Of a stretch of 64,000 bases of DNA, positions 22,310 through 33,190 are shown in pieces; position 1 is the stretch's first letter, and each line of letters starts with the position of its first letter. The position numbers and the translations under genes were made by a program. The notes under the pieces were generated by a model, which was not told where the DNA came from, searched no databases, and saw only the letters and a program-made list of their open reading frames with translations. This DNA comes from Mariannaea sp. PMI_226 (taxonomy: Eukaryota; Ascomycota; Sordariomycetes; Hypocreales; Nectriaceae). The stretch covers positions 248,001 to 312,000 of the forward strand of contig JANFOG010000017.1 in the NCBI GenBank assembly GCA_024336345.1. The letters run 5' to 3'.

Positions 22310-23089
22310 TTCACTCTACCTATCAGTGGATACTAGAAAGCCGTGAAGGCCATATACGAAAAATAAGGTGCACTAGACGAAGTTATATGCGGTACGGGTC
22401 GCACCGGCACGCTTCACGCGTGGGGGGGGGGGGGGGGCAAGAGGGACATTGTGCCCGACATTGAAGTGATTGGAAAGAGCCTTGGTGCTGGTTATGGCAC
22501 AATATCCATCTTTATTGTCAACCGGCAGCTTGTTGACTTGTTCCAACGATCAGGCAAGGCATTTGCCCACGGTCAGACATATTGCCCCATCTCCTCGCTG
22601 TGGCGACGATGGTGAGGGTGCAAATCATTATTCAGTGCGACAACCCCGATTCGAGGGCGCGTGAGACAGGGAACTGTCTCGGAAAAGGGTCGGCAAGGCA
22701 TCTCATCTCATCCCCATGTCAGTGATACTGGTGGTCGCGGGCTGTTCTGGACTGTTGAGATTGTAGCAACCAAGGAAACCAAGGTACCTTTCCTGATGAG
22801 CTTGGTCCCGAACGGAATGTTGCATATGCGCGGAATGAGCAAGGGCTACAAAATCGCCGTGTTCAACGATGGAGGCACTTATGACGGTTACGCTGGCGAT
22901 CACTTCCTGATTTGCCCGCCATATATTGTCTAAGAGGCGGACATTGACGACATTGTTGCTCGTATCTCCAGGGTCGTCAATGACACCTTTGCAGAGCTCA
23001 CCGCCTCAGTCGCCTGGGAGAAGGCTACTATGCAGGCGAAAGAGGCCGCTGAGGCCCGTACCACGGTGGCTGCTGCCGTTGTGGCGTGA
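22310..23089 (+). pseudogene. Class III PLP-dependent aminotransferase, C-terminal part, broken
   Basis: Translated pieces follow the family in order: GY-x-KAV with a stop, LDEVICGTGRTGTLHAW, VPDIEVIGKSLGAGYG with the lysine that binds PLP, AHGQTY, HPHVSDTGGRGLFW, DHFLICPPYIV and EADIDDIVARISRVV, ending at a TGA near 23089. There are in-frame stops near 22340 and 22365, a 16-G run at 22422-22437, frame changes near 22575 and 22655, and TAA at 22931 just after the PPY motif. The N-terminal half is missing. Intact enzymes of this family move amino groups between amino and keto acids. A smaller relic of the same gene lies at 34435-34565. The gene points towards the 3' end of the NmrA-like gene. 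Confidence 0.82.
22422..22437 (+). repeat. G16 homopolymer in the aminotransferase relic
   Basis: Sixteen uninterrupted G. The second relic has only GGGG at the corresponding place (near 34545), so the tract has expanded here. Confidence 0.85.
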
Positions 23090-23091
23090 GT

Positions 23092-23551
23092 TGGGCTGAT
23101 AAGCATTTGTATATGAGAATATATAGCTCACTGAGCTACATTTTAGCTATTTGACTGTACATCTAAGGCATAATATAATTATAAAAAGCATCCCTGATGG
23201 AATTGGTCAGTGATATCACGATGCAGAAAAGATACTGAAAGAATGAAGATCAAGCTCTACACACGAATAGGTATATTCTTGGATGATGAGTAGCATACTC
23301 TCGGAAACATGCTCAAGTCTTATTATCTCATTCATATTCATTCACATGGTCGGCCAGAAATAGCTCTGTTGGAGGGTTGCATTCTCAGTCACATACTTGC
23401 TCGGGATTTCAATTGTAGCGATAAAAGACGCTAGGAAAGATCAGATCATATCTATTCAACAAAAGCTTGAGAAACCCATGGAATGTGGGAAATGTGTTGA
23501 TCTGGGCATAACGGTTGTGTAGCTTGAGAATATTATCCCCAGAATTGACAA
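23092..23551. other. Intergenic between convergent aminotransferase relic and NmrA-like gene
   Basis: AT-rich, no gene; presumably 3' untranslated sequence of the NmrA-like gene. Confidence 0.4.
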
Positions 23552-24685
23552 CTAATTAAAGGCGTATCTCTCAAAGAAGTCCTTTACTGACATCGGCTTT
23601 AACTCTGGAAATCGATCGTTCAAAAGAGGTCCGTTCAAATCCATCCAGCCATTGGCTATAGCCTGCCCAGAAATCTGACTTATGCGATCCATCACTTCTT
23701 TTGGCAAAAATTCATATCTTGTGGCGTTTATTGGTAATTCAGTGTTCTTGCCAGCTTTGAGATCTGTGATTTTGTCATACGAGATGTCATATTTGCAACC
23801 TGTACTTAGAAAATCAGTCATCTGTTCGCAAGTATATCTCGTATTGTGGAAAGGAGGAATCGACCTTGAATGCTCTCGGCGATAGCAACCAGCTCGTTTA
23901 GAGTGAGCTTATCTCCGCGAATGAATGAAGCCTCCGGCCATTCCTTAAGATCTAAAGAAGCTGCCACAAATCGGGCTACATCTGTGGTGTGAGTAAGTAC
24001 AACCGGGATGTTGCCATCGCCGGGGACAACTGCCTTATGGTTTTCATGATCAATAACGATAGTCATCGTGTTCATTCGTGTGGGTGCCTGAGGAGGCCCA
24101 TAGTAGTCCATGAACATCCCACTAAGGAAGCGAGTATATTGTATACCCGAAATGTCACGGAGTTTGTTCACGGCTGCTACCTTGTACTCAGTTGCCGGAA
24201 ATGGGAAATTGCTATACAATTGACACAATTAGCTGCTATGACATGATATCGGATTAAAGGGGATAATACGCCTTAATGACTTCCAAGTAATTGATCCCAA
24301 ACTCACTTGGAACAAATCTCGTCACGGTGGTTGACTGGGCGGCTCCTTCAATGAGATTCAGTTGGGCTTGGTTATCCTCCTCAGTGTGTAAAGGAAGACA
24401 GGAAACGATAGTGTCGATTGCATTGATCTTAAGGATTGCCGCAATGTCTTCGGGAGACGAATAGTTTACGGCGAGAACGGTCACCTCGGGTTGCTCATGG
24501 AAAACACCCGTTTGCTGGCAACGGTTAATGGGGATTCAGGGGCCAAGATTCTGATAGTCAAATCAAAGATGAATACAAACCTTTCGGGACAGGGCAAAAA
24601 CGTTATGCTTCTTGCGAGCAACAATGGCCTCCATAATGGTGCGGCCGAGACCGCCTGTAGCTCCTGCAATTGCAACTCGGGTCAT
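23552..24685 (-). CDS. NmrA-like / isoflavone-reductase-like NAD(P)-binding protein, four exons
   Basis: Exons on the minus strand: 24685-24581, 24514-24270, 24211-23865 and 23799-23552, giving 314 residues. Introns are 66, 58 and 65 nt with GT-AG ends (acceptors TTGCCAG, GTATAG, GTACAG), and all joins keep the frame. The protein begins MTRVAIAGATGGLGRTI, an N-terminal Rossmann GxxGGLG motif that binds NAD(P). It continues with FALSRK, VSCLPLHTEED, RFVPSEFGINY and a KVAAVNKLR segment holding the family's active-site-region lysine. The C-terminal part has YGPP, GDKLTLNE and NGWMDLN. Family members are soluble reductases of small molecules or redox-sensing regulators; the substrate here is unknown. 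It diverges from the broken regulator gene at 25040 across about 350 bp. A relic of a second copy is at 33395-33715. Confidence 0.88.
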
Positions 24686-24791
24686 GTTGTGGATTATTGA
24701 TAAGTTTGAAGTACTAGTTGTCTATATTGTAATGGACTGAGCAATTAACTCATGGAAGGTATTCTACTTTATATATATATTTGCTTGTTAA

Positions 24792-24824
24792 TACTCGGTC
24801 ATGATAAACCACCGAGGCCGAGTA
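24792..24824. promoter_or_regulatory. Inverted repeat TACTCGG-N19-CCGAGTA between the divergent NmrA-like gene and the regulator relic
   Basis: TACTCGG at 24792-24798 and CCGAGTA at 24818-24824 are exact inverses, with a further CCGAGG between them. Inverted CGG triplets are the usual sites of dimeric Zn2Cys6 regulators, and the adjacent gene copy encodes one, so this may be its operator. This is inference. Confidence 0.4.
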
Positions 24825-25039
24825 GAGAATCATAGTTGTTCCCATTGTTGATTTTTTTGAAGTTGAATTAATAATGCAGGAATCTGGCACAGCAAGTTGA
24901 AGAATTATAGTCAGCATGTAAGAATGGATGTCAAAGATCCAACTGCATAGGTGAGCCATCACCTACCTTTTGCCGCGCAACTCAGCGACCGCGCGGGATG
25001 GTACCCGCGCGGATTGAGATTGCCTAGCAAGCCAAAGCG

Positions 25040-27109
25040 GCTTTATTGGCCCTAGCGTGGTCAATTCCGAGCGGAATTCAAGAATTGGGAATGCTTCCCT
25101 TCAGACTTCCATCATCTGTTCATGTGTCGTCTCACGATCAATGGCCAGCTGCTCCGGAAAAACCATGCTTGCGTAGAGAAAGCCAAAGATCTCCTGTTGG
25201 ACTTGCCGACTTCGGCATAAGAAATGCTACGGTGGATTACCCTTATGCGGAGTCTGCTCCACGCTTGAGATTGACTGTCATTACGATGCCGACAGTTCAG
25301 ATTGAATGACAGCGGGGAGCGGCAGAAGCAGATTATGCAGCAGATTAAAGCTCAAGTCAAGCAAAAATGCGAAGAGGCGCCGCAAAATTGCATTAATGGA
25401 GAAGATTGTGGAAGAACTTTCAAACACGCCCAAGCACGAACAGATCTTGCCAACTCCCAAGCCCAATTCCTCTTCCATTCGACCTATTCAGCTTCGGGAG
25501 TCGAAGGAGCCCAGGAGGCCCAGCCCTCAGACCTGTTGGAAAATCCGGGGATCCCCCTTCTCTTCAGGATTCAGACTGTTAGTCTGAAAGTCCTAGATTT
25601 GAAGTTCAAAGTCCTAGATGAAATCAACTAGAGATATAAACCCGAGAAGAACTCTCATCTCAATAATTAACAATCAAGTTCAATAAAAAAAAATATATTA
25701 TTTCACCCAGCAATACTGCGCAATATAAACAACAAGACCTTCCCTATCGGATGGGATCTCTGGTTTTCAGTCCGATTCAGATTCTCCTGAACGCTTTCCA
25801 GCCCTCAGAGAGAAGCCTGCTCGGCTCGATACATCCCCCAAGCCAACTGCGAAGCCATTATGCCAGGACCTGGGACTGGCTCTGAGACCCCACGGTCCGA
25901 AAATGATATGGCTTTCATCATTGGGTATCTTGATTATATTTTGCTCAGACTCTTTCCTCTCTACACACGTCAATTATCGATGGCGGTCGCAGCTGGGTGC
26001 TAGTTCTGGCTACGAAAAACAATGGCTTCTTTCGCGGCATTGTTGCCTTATCGGTGTGTTTCTTCTCCATTGTTCCGGTCAGCCCAAATCCAGCTCATAA
26101 GGTTTGCGCTGAGAGCATTTGGAAAGAGCTCCATACACAGGTGGCCTCAGCTCTATTAACTATCCAGCGCGACCTGATAGCTGCTGACGGACGAGGAGCT
26201 GGCGCCTCTCTCTTAGACAGCGTGTACCTAATGGCAAATATTGTCCAGTATCTCAATTTTGAGATTGCCATTAGGTCTGGCAAGTGGAAAGGTCACCTTA
26301 CAGCCGCCACTAACTTGTTCAAACAAATTCTCCAGGTGCATGGCTGGGCCAATGTTAGTAAAAGCATCCGAATAGTTCTGAGGAACCTGCTGGATACCAA
26401 CCCTGGACCAAGGCCTGATGAACCAAACGCTGATCAAGGCATCTTCAAATTTTTTTCTTCTGTCCTCGTTAATGATATGATTGCGAGCACATCGCTCGGC
26501 CAGCCGCCGAAACATAAAGCATACTATTCCCAACTAGAGGGAGGTGACAGACCTCCGGTATTGAGGACTGAAGACATTCTTGGCTGTGAGTCTTGGATAT
26601 TGCTAAGAGTAGCCGATATTGCTACTCTTCATGATTGGAAGAAGGAGCTTTCCAAGATAGGTGTACTAAAAACAACCAACATACTTTCTCATGCAACAAG
26701 TATTGAGAATCGAATTCAGGATGGTCTGAAAAGGCTAGACAAGCTGGATGCAAGTCGCGGCAAAGATAGCGTGCCAAACCTGAAGACGTATTTGCAATAC
26801 CCTACTTTCCCCTATGATCTTGGTTCGTCCATCCGGCAAGCAATGGACGACATGACGAGCATTTGGTCCTATGCTGCTCACACATATTTGTTAGTCGTGA
26901 CGCAAGGGTGGGACTTGTCTGATACCCCGATCCGAACGAACACGAGGAAGTCAGTGCAGCTTTTCCAGAAGATATTCTCCCCCTGCTGGCTGCGCTGTCT
27001 TGTATGGCCAATTTGTATTAGTGGATGCGTTGCTGTGAATGATGATAAGAGGCAAGCGTTCCGTAGAATTGGGAGCTCAATGCAAGCCTTGCAGGCATTT
27101 GGAACCTAA
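25040..27109 (+). pseudogene. Zn2Cys6 transcription factor, left copy, broken by stops, a solo LTR and a frameshift
   Basis: Close relative of the intact gene at 31053-33122. From 25060 the frame gives NSER, then VVSRSMASCS, an in-frame TAG near 25172, then the zinc cluster CWTCRLRHKKC...CGVC...C with all six cysteines kept. TGA near 25297 follows. The intact copy has Gln (PMPVQRQRK) and Trp (DWMDNG) at these two places. After GPRRPSPQT-like sequence the gene is interrupted by a solo LTR at 25534-25734. The following 170 bases are shuffled or frame-shifted, and a frameshift near 25978 leads into a 370-codon frame to 27109, matching the Fungal_trans_2 region until AFGT, where a premature TAA removes the last 40 or so residues. 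Not functional as a regulator, though the C-terminal frame is long. Confidence 0.9.
25534..25734. mobile_element. Solo LTR (201 bp) inside the Zn2Cys6 pseudogene, TSD AGACC
   Basis: Nearly identical to 19007-19201, with the same TGTTGG start and ACAACA end. It differs in an A-run near 25685 and at a few single bases. AGACC flanks it on both sides (25529-25533 and 25735-25739). The high similarity of the two LTRs implies recent activity or recent amplification of the parent retroelement. Confidence 0.93.
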
Positions 27110-28223
27110 TAGGCACAAGTAGCTTAATAGCATATAATAGCGTATTTATACCCTGCTGACTGCCAGAAATAGATGAGAACTTACTACTCGGTGTTCTGTA
27201 GAGACTGGCAAGTTACGGCGCTGACTATAGGACTACATCCCTATCGTTGGTCCCTTTGTACATGAAAAAGGGGATTCGTGCCCTTTAATTGGTCAGCATC
27301 CCTGTAAAACATGTTTCACGAGAAAATGGTCTTGTCCTCAGTAACCCCGCTTCTATCGTACAAACAACATCAAATCTTTTCGAAATCAAACATAGCGCCA
27401 CAAAACACAGCGGGCGAAAACTACAAATAGTCTTAGAAGGACAGAAATGTCTCCCTAGGAATTTTATTACCTCTAGACATTATTTGAAGCCAAGGCCGGG
27501 CCAGTCACACCTTGTAGAACGTCGACTTACGCGCACACACACAGAATTCAACAACACACAGCCTCAGACAGGACTGATCACTCTGTCGCCAACCACAACA
27601 AGGTCTGCGAAACAGAACTTACGGCTCAGGCCCAGAGGGGAAGCTATGGATTCCAAGAGTTATTATCTATTGCTTGTACACACAGCAATATCTGCCGCCT
27701 GGCAAGAGATACGAATACGTCATTGAGGGGTCTCGAAGGATAGGTAATACCGATTGCTAGGTGTTTTTCATAAGGATGGACGCAGATAGCACGAGCCAAA
27801 TATGAGGAACATATACACAGAGCAGTGGCAGGGTCAAAGGAGCTTCTAAGAGAGAAAAGTGAGGACAAGATTGAGTGTTCGTCGGACAATGAAGTCTCTT
27901 TTTGAGGGCTAACCAGCACACCTAGCGTTCTTGAAGCAGCTGGGTTGCTTCCTTATATCTGAGAGGGAGTGTTAAAGACCCCGCCGATAAACTCCTAGAG
28001 GCCATTAGCCTTTGCATAGCAGACATTGCACAGGGCCTAAGCCAAAAGATCCTCATTAGTGAATGGGTCATTGATCATATCATACTTTACCAGTTTTCTG
28101 AATACCATACTTCCACAGAGGGCCTCAAGGCTCAAAGCGGGAGACGCGAAGCTCCTGCTAGCAGGCACACGCGGGCCAACGAAACGTAGACAAGGACTAA
28201 AGTACTCCAAGGGAATTGCTTCA
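27110..28223. other. Intergenic
   Basis: Short shadow frames only; no gene, RNA or repeat recognised. Confidence 0.4.
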
Positions 28224-29186
28224 TTAGCGGCGCAACTTTCGCCAGTGACGGTACACTAGCGCGTTGAACGAAGGCTTCTTATTCCTAAGATAGTTGGCGA
28301 ACCCTTTGAAATATCGTTTCAATCTTGATGCAAACGCAACTTTCCGACTGACTACAATCGGTACTTGTGAGGTCCTGCCATACCATTTGGGTAGTGATGT
28401 TAACTGGCCTGCTTGATATCGACATCCAAGGCATTTGCGGAGGTGGCGCCTGTAGCCACAGCGTTTGAGCTCAATAGCAAGCGCATTGTCATCGAGAATC
28501 TGTTGTTTCGTCGATGGTGACATGTCGGCGAATTGAATGGTAGTTAATCCTTCGAATCCCACTACTCCACTTGCCTGGAGGGTAGCAAGACCGTCCGTTG
28601 AGTTCGGGTTAAATGTAACTGAAATCAAATACCGCTGTCTAATACTCTTCTCTTCGGCAATCGCGCTGGGGGACTTGAGCTTTTGTTGAACTGCCGAGAA
28701 GCTAATGCGCGGGTCGGGCTCCCACGTGGTGAGTGCCTCTAAAATGACAGAGCCAGGAATGGGTTTTCGATATTTCAGTCGCAGGATAGCGTGGGTGTCG
28801 AAATATTGGCGGTGGAGCAGCCGCATACAGCCAGTACAAGCCCAGCGCATGTCATTCCACCGCTCATCGGCAAAGTCTGGTTCCAACGTATTGTCTCGAG
28901 AGCGGAAGATGGGAGTAATTCCTCCATACTCAACTGTGCTCTCTAGAGCCAGCAGTCTCTCAATGAAGTGTCTTTTCTTCGGGTTCACAAGCTGGCGGAA
29001 GTGCCTGTTGGTTTGACTGATCGATATGAGACCGATTGGGTCAAGGAGTCGGAGGATGGAGCATTGGACCTCGGTTGGAAGCAGAGCGATGGACATTTCG
29101 TTGGATATCACTGGATAGCGATACAAAGCGGCGGGCTCGTGTTCCTTTCTCTCCGTCAATAATTTACAAATCTCCAGTTTCTGCAT
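28224..29186 (-). CDS. F-box domain protein
   Basis: A single frame of 320 codons. An F-box starts near residue 35 (LLPTEVQCSILRLLD, then LISISQTNRHFRQLV), the element that binds Skp1 in SCF ubiquitin ligases. About 60 residues later comes a CTGC pair followed by FDTHAILRLKYRKP, an arrangement common in fungal F-box proteins with a short cysteine-bearing segment. The rest is basic, with another C-x2-C (KCLGCRY) near residue 254. No WD or LRR substrate-binding repeats are seen, so the target is unknown. Two starts are possible: the frame's first ATG at 29186, or the ATG at 29096 (MSIALLPTEV), which places the F-box right at the N-terminus as is usual. I favour 29096 but give the longer frame. 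It is placed between the two copies of the reductase/regulator cassette and appears intact. Confidence 0.75.
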   Translation of the reverse strand: MQKLEICKLLTERKEHEPAALYRYPVISNEMSIALLPTEVQCSILRLLDPIGLISISQTNRHFRQLVNPKKRHFIERLLALESTVEYGGITPIFRSRDNTLEPDFADERWNDMRWACTGCMRLLHRQYFDTHAILRLKYRKPIPGSVILEALTTWEPDPRISFSAVQQKLKSPSAIAEEKSIRQRYLISVTFNPNSTDGLATLQASGVVGFEGLTTIQFADMSPSTKQQILDDNALAIELKRCGYRRHLRKCLGCRYQAGQLTSLPKWYGRTSQVPIVVSRKVAFASRLKRYFKGFANYLRNKKPSFNALVYRHWRKLRR

Positions 29187-31052
29187 AGAATTTAGCGTCA
29201 GGGGAACTCACAACGTTAGCAACCATGCCATATGGGGCCGGGCCGTTCTCCGCCCTTACTCATTACTGCCTTATTTATGCATCCAAGCATAGGTCCTTCA
29301 GTCAGCGCTTTGAAGTAGTCGTCTAGACCGTATCTGGGTTTGAAGTATCAGTTTCAACAGGTTTCAACAAGATGATCAGGATTATCAAATTAGGCATTTA
29401 TATTCCCAAGTCAACTAGCTATATAAATCTTCTAGCGACGAGATACAGAATATTATCGAAAAATAATTATTGAAAGGATGACAGCATAACATTACCTGAA
29501 CGATTACGCATAGGTCGGAACTTCTGTGACAAGTTCCCCGACCTTAGGCTCAAGCAGTAGCGGGGGCCTTGACCAAGTTGTAGCCAGCTCCCTTCTAGCC
29601 GATACGGAAGAGTATGTCGTGACTCATCACCCCATTGAGTCATCCGGCCGTAATCGTACGATTAGTCAGACTCGGCAAAGCCGACTCCACGAACCAGGCT
29701 TTTCGTCAAGTCGTGTAATCTTAAGCGGGTTGGCAAGATGGCCCTCTCGCCCCCTCTCTATGACCCAGGACTGCTCCTCATCCTCATCGTAGGTCAGATA
29801 GTCTGGCAGTGGACGCCATCCCATCATTGAGTTTATCGCTCAGAAAGCTCCAGTCGCTACCAGGAGGCACTTATATATGATCATATTCGATGTTTTCGCC
29901 ATTTCCAATACCGCTGAGAAGCCTTTTGAAGCCTGGGGGGCATCCGCATTGTAACAGAGAACCTGTGGACGCTTGATCCAGTGGTTCTTCGCTAGAGATC
30001 GCGGAATCGTCTTAAAAACCTTTAAGGTTTATAGCAGACCATGCTCTATCTGCATCTGCTTCCTGTCGTTCGCTGTTGCGGTTGTGATTGCCATTATGGC
30101 TGAGGGTGACAGATTTCGTACATACTATATATGGGGCGCTCGCTTCCAATGTTCCGAGCGCTGGGCTGGAGGTGGTCCGTTCACCATAATGGGCACTGAA
30201 ATGAGTGATCTCAAAAACGTTCCCAAGGATCAATTGGTCAAGCACAGAATATACTCGAGCCAAGCAGCATCAGAACCCCACCATAGATGTGTTATTATGC
30301 GTCCTCTTATAAATATTTATCTAAACTTGATATCACGCGGCCGTAGGGCCATGGAAGTATAACACAGGATTGTAGATCCGGCAACTCGAAGGGTGGAGAT
30401 ATTCACCTGAATTATTTTACTAGCTCAAGAGCGTAAAGTGTAGCCCAAAGTGATTGGAATACGGTAGTAGAACGGAAGCTATTGCTGCCGTCCGCTTGTA
30501 ATCACACATGTTCACGGCCATCTTCTCGGCCGACCTGGGTTTTTGAAAGATAAGGACATGCATGATTCGAGAGGGTTGAGGGCTAAAGCTATCAGCCTCT
30601 CGCGTTTGGTGTTGACGAATGATACTTTGGTCGTTGCGCCAGGCACGACGGAAAGTGGACTAAGGACAGGAAATAAATAAGATTTGCAATATATAAAGCA
30701 ATGCATCTGTTAAAATTGATGGAATCGAATTACTAAGTATGAACTTTGATTGAGCTTGTACGTTAATAAACGGATGGTCTGGCCCTCTCTAGTAGTTGGT
30801 GCTTTACGGACTCTACCACCTATTTCCATTAAATGCTGCGGGTGATGAATGGAGGTGCCATCATCACCGACTTCCGGAGAGTGACAAAATTCTTGGAATT
30901 AGACTTATTGGCGCAGCTATGTAATAAAACAAGCCCGTGTTTCAGGTCAAGGAACAGAAAAAGAAGGCTACAGGTTATAAGACTCATAATTCCCACAAGA
31001 ATCCTCCAGCATGTCTTCTAGCCAACAAGAGTCTTGTGGTTGTTCCGATTTT
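29187..31052. other. Intergenic, no supported gene
   Basis: A 129-codon frame at 29973-30362 has one hydrophobic segment but no recognisable motif or good context, and overlapping frames occur on the other strand. I do not call a gene here. Confidence 0.4.
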
Positions 31053-33122
31053 TTACACCAAAAGCACCCCATAGCCGAGGCTTGTCAGGCAGGCGCCAAT
31101 ATCCCAGGATTTGGGGTCAATCTTATCGTTTGACCAGACAGTTTCCATAATCCTCAAGGCATCTTGGACGGTTCCAAACGCTTTCAAGGCTTGCATTGAA
31201 CCTCCAATGTTACGGAATGCCTGCCTCTCGTCACCTATGGCAACGCATCCGCTCACGCAAAATGGCCATACAAGACAGCGTAGCCAGCAAGGGGAGAGTA
31301 TCTCCTGGAAAAGGTGCATTGAATTTTTCGTATTTCTTCGGATCCGGTGATCAGATAAGTCCCACCCTTGCGTCGCGACTAACAAATACGTGTGGGCAGC
31401 ATAGGCCCAAATGCGCGTGATGTCGTCTGTTGCTTTTCGGATGGAGGAACCGAGATTATAGGGAAAGTTAAGGTGTCGTAAGTATGTTTGCAAGTTTGGG
31501 GCACTTTCAACTCCAAGACTTGCATTCATTTCATCCAGGCTTTGAACACCAATGTTTATACGATTCTCAATGATTGCTGCGCGAGAAAACATGTCGGTTG
31601 GTTTAAGTTCGCCTCTCTTGTAAGCCTCCTTTTTCCAAGCACCAAGGGCAGCAATATCGGCCACTGCTAGCAAAACCCAAGGCTGGCAGCCGAGAACGTC
31701 CTCACTCCTCAGTATTGGAGGTTTATCTCCTCCATCTAGTTCAGAATAGTATGCTGTCAGTTTTGGAGGCTGCCCTAGTGACGTACTTGCAAGCAAATCG
31801 TTGACGAGAAGGATAGAAGAAAAGAACTTAAAAATACTTTGATCAGCGTTGAGATCATCAGTCTCCAGTTCAGTTCTGGCAGGCTGTAACTTGCTAAGAA
31901 CTGTTCGGAAGCTACTTTTACCATTTGCCTTGCCATGTAAACGGAGAATTTGTTCAAACAGATCACTGGCAGCTTCAAGGTGGATTATCCACTTCCCAGA
32001 CCGAATCGCAATCTCAAAGCTAAGATACTGGACAATATTTGCCATCAAGTACACGCTGTCCAAAAGGGAGCCGCCCACACCTCGCCGGTTAAGAGTTATC
32101 AGGTCGCGCTGGATGGTTGATAGAGCAGAGGCCACCTGTGCCTGGAGTCCTTTCCAAAGCTTCTCGATGCAGGTCTTGTAAGCTGGGTCCGGGCTGACTG
32201 GAACAATGTAGAAGAAGTAAGCCGATAAGCTGATGATACTGTGGAAGAAACTGTTGTTTTTCGTAGCTAGAACTAGCACCCAGCTTCGACCTCCATCAAG
32301 AATGGATGGTTTATAGAAAGGAAAAATGCTGGGGAAAACATAATCCAGATACGCCGTGATAAAAGCCATATCATATTCGGAACGTGGGGTCGCAGAGTCA
32401 AGTCGTAGGTCCTGGCGTGACGGATCTGTTGGTGGTCGGACGGACGTGTCGAGTTGAGTAGGCTGCCCGTTCGGGTCTGAAGAACCTTGAACTGAACATA
32501 AAATTGACCCCAAACCAGCATTTTCATTCCGATATCCAAAGCCCGTGGTCTCGGGCAACTGAGGCTGGTGAGGCTGAATAGGTGAGGAGTCGGTATTGAG
32601 AGTGGGCGAGGTCTGTTCTTGCTTTGGGACATTGAAAATTTCTTCCAAAATCCTTTCCACTTGCGCAACGCCACGGCGCTTCTTTGCAATTTGCTTTATT
32701 TGAGCTTTAACTTGATGTGCTCTCTGCTTCTGCCGCTCCCCATTGTCCATCCAATCGGGCCTGTCGGCATCATAATGACAGTCAATCTCAAGCATGGTGC
32801 AGGCTCCACATATTGGTAATGCAGCGTCGCACTTCTTATGCCGGAGCCGACAAGTCCAACATGAGATTTTTCTCTGTCTCTGCACGGGCATAGGATTTTC
32901 GGAGCAGCTGGCCATAGATCGCGAGACAACATACGGATGAATTGATGAAGTTTGAGGAAAGAACCCCCAGTTCCTGATTGTCCGCTCGGAATTCATCACG
33001 CTCGGACCAATAGATGCTATTTTGGATCCTGTCTGGTTGGGCAATCCCAGCACGGTCTGTTCCCCGCGTGCTTTGCTCCCCGCGCGGTCGAGGCAATGGA
33101 CGGGAAAAAGGTTAGGGTCCAT
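31053..33122 (-). CDS. Zn2Cys6 transcription factor with Fungal_trans_2-like region, intact copy
   Basis: An uninterrupted 689-codon frame. The zinc cluster has exact C-x2-C-x6-C-x6-C-x2-C-x6-C spacing with cysteines at residues 88, 91, 98, 105, 108 and 115, followed by a basic linker and a helical dimerisation stretch (about 130-160). From about residue 250 the protein has the all-helical regulatory region of the Fungal_trans_2 type (DMAFITAYLDYVFPSIFPFY, VYLMANIVQYLSFEIA, PCWLRCLVWPFCVSGC) and ends in YGVLLV. The cluster binds CGG triplets and the protein is expected to act in the nucleus. The start could be the ATG at 33122 or a downstream Met at residue 43 or 70; similarity to the left copy begins at about residue 43. 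It diverges from an NmrA-like relic, mirroring the left copy. Confidence 0.88.
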   Translation of the reverse strand: MDPNLFPVHCLDRAGSKARGEQTVLGLPNQTGSKIASIGPSVMNSERTIRNWGFFPQTSSIHPYVVSRSMASCSENPMPVQRQRKISCWTCRLRHKKCDAALPICGACTMLEIDCHYDADRPDWMDNGERQKQRAHQVKAQIKQIAKKRRGVAQVERILEEIFNVPKQEQTSPTLNTDSSPIQPHQPQLPETTGFGYRNENAGLGSILCSVQGSSDPNGQPTQLDTSVRPPTDPSRQDLRLDSATPRSEYDMAFITAYLDYVFPSIFPFYKPSILDGGRSWVLVLATKNNSFFHSIISLSAYFFYIVPVSPDPAYKTCIEKLWKGLQAQVASALSTIQRDLITLNRRGVGGSLLDSVYLMANIVQYLSFEIAIRSGKWIIHLEAASDLFEQILRLHGKANGKSSFRTVLSKLQPARTELETDDLNADQSIFKFFSSILLVNDLLASTSLGQPPKLTAYYSELDGGDKPPILRSEDVLGCQPWVLLAVADIAALGAWKKEAYKRGELKPTDMFSRAAIIENRINIGVQSLDEMNASLGVESAPNLQTYLRHLNFPYNLGSSIRKATDDITRIWAYAAHTYLLVATQGWDLSDHRIRRNTKNSMHLFQEILSPCWLRCLVWPFCVSGCVAIGDERQAFRNIGGSMQALKAFGTVQDALRIMETVWSNDKIDPKSWDIGACLTSLGYGVLLV

Positions 33123-33166
33123 GAATCGTGTAGCGCGCTACCCAGGTTGGGCTTACTTCCATCTTA

Positions 33167-33190
33167 CATGGTACTGTATACAGTACCATG
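33167..33190. promoter_or_regulatory. Perfect 24-bp palindrome upstream of the Zn2Cys6 gene
   Basis: CATGGTACTGTA is followed immediately by its exact inverse complement. It lies 45 bp upstream of the first ATG of the regulator (33122), in the intergenic space shared with the reductase relic. It could be a binding site for a dimeric regulator or a cruciform; no function is shown. Confidence 0.45.

Noticed and set aside
29973..30362. 129-codon plus-strand frame with a hydrophobic segment
   Set aside because: No conserved motif and no supporting splice or promoter context; antisense frames of similar quality.
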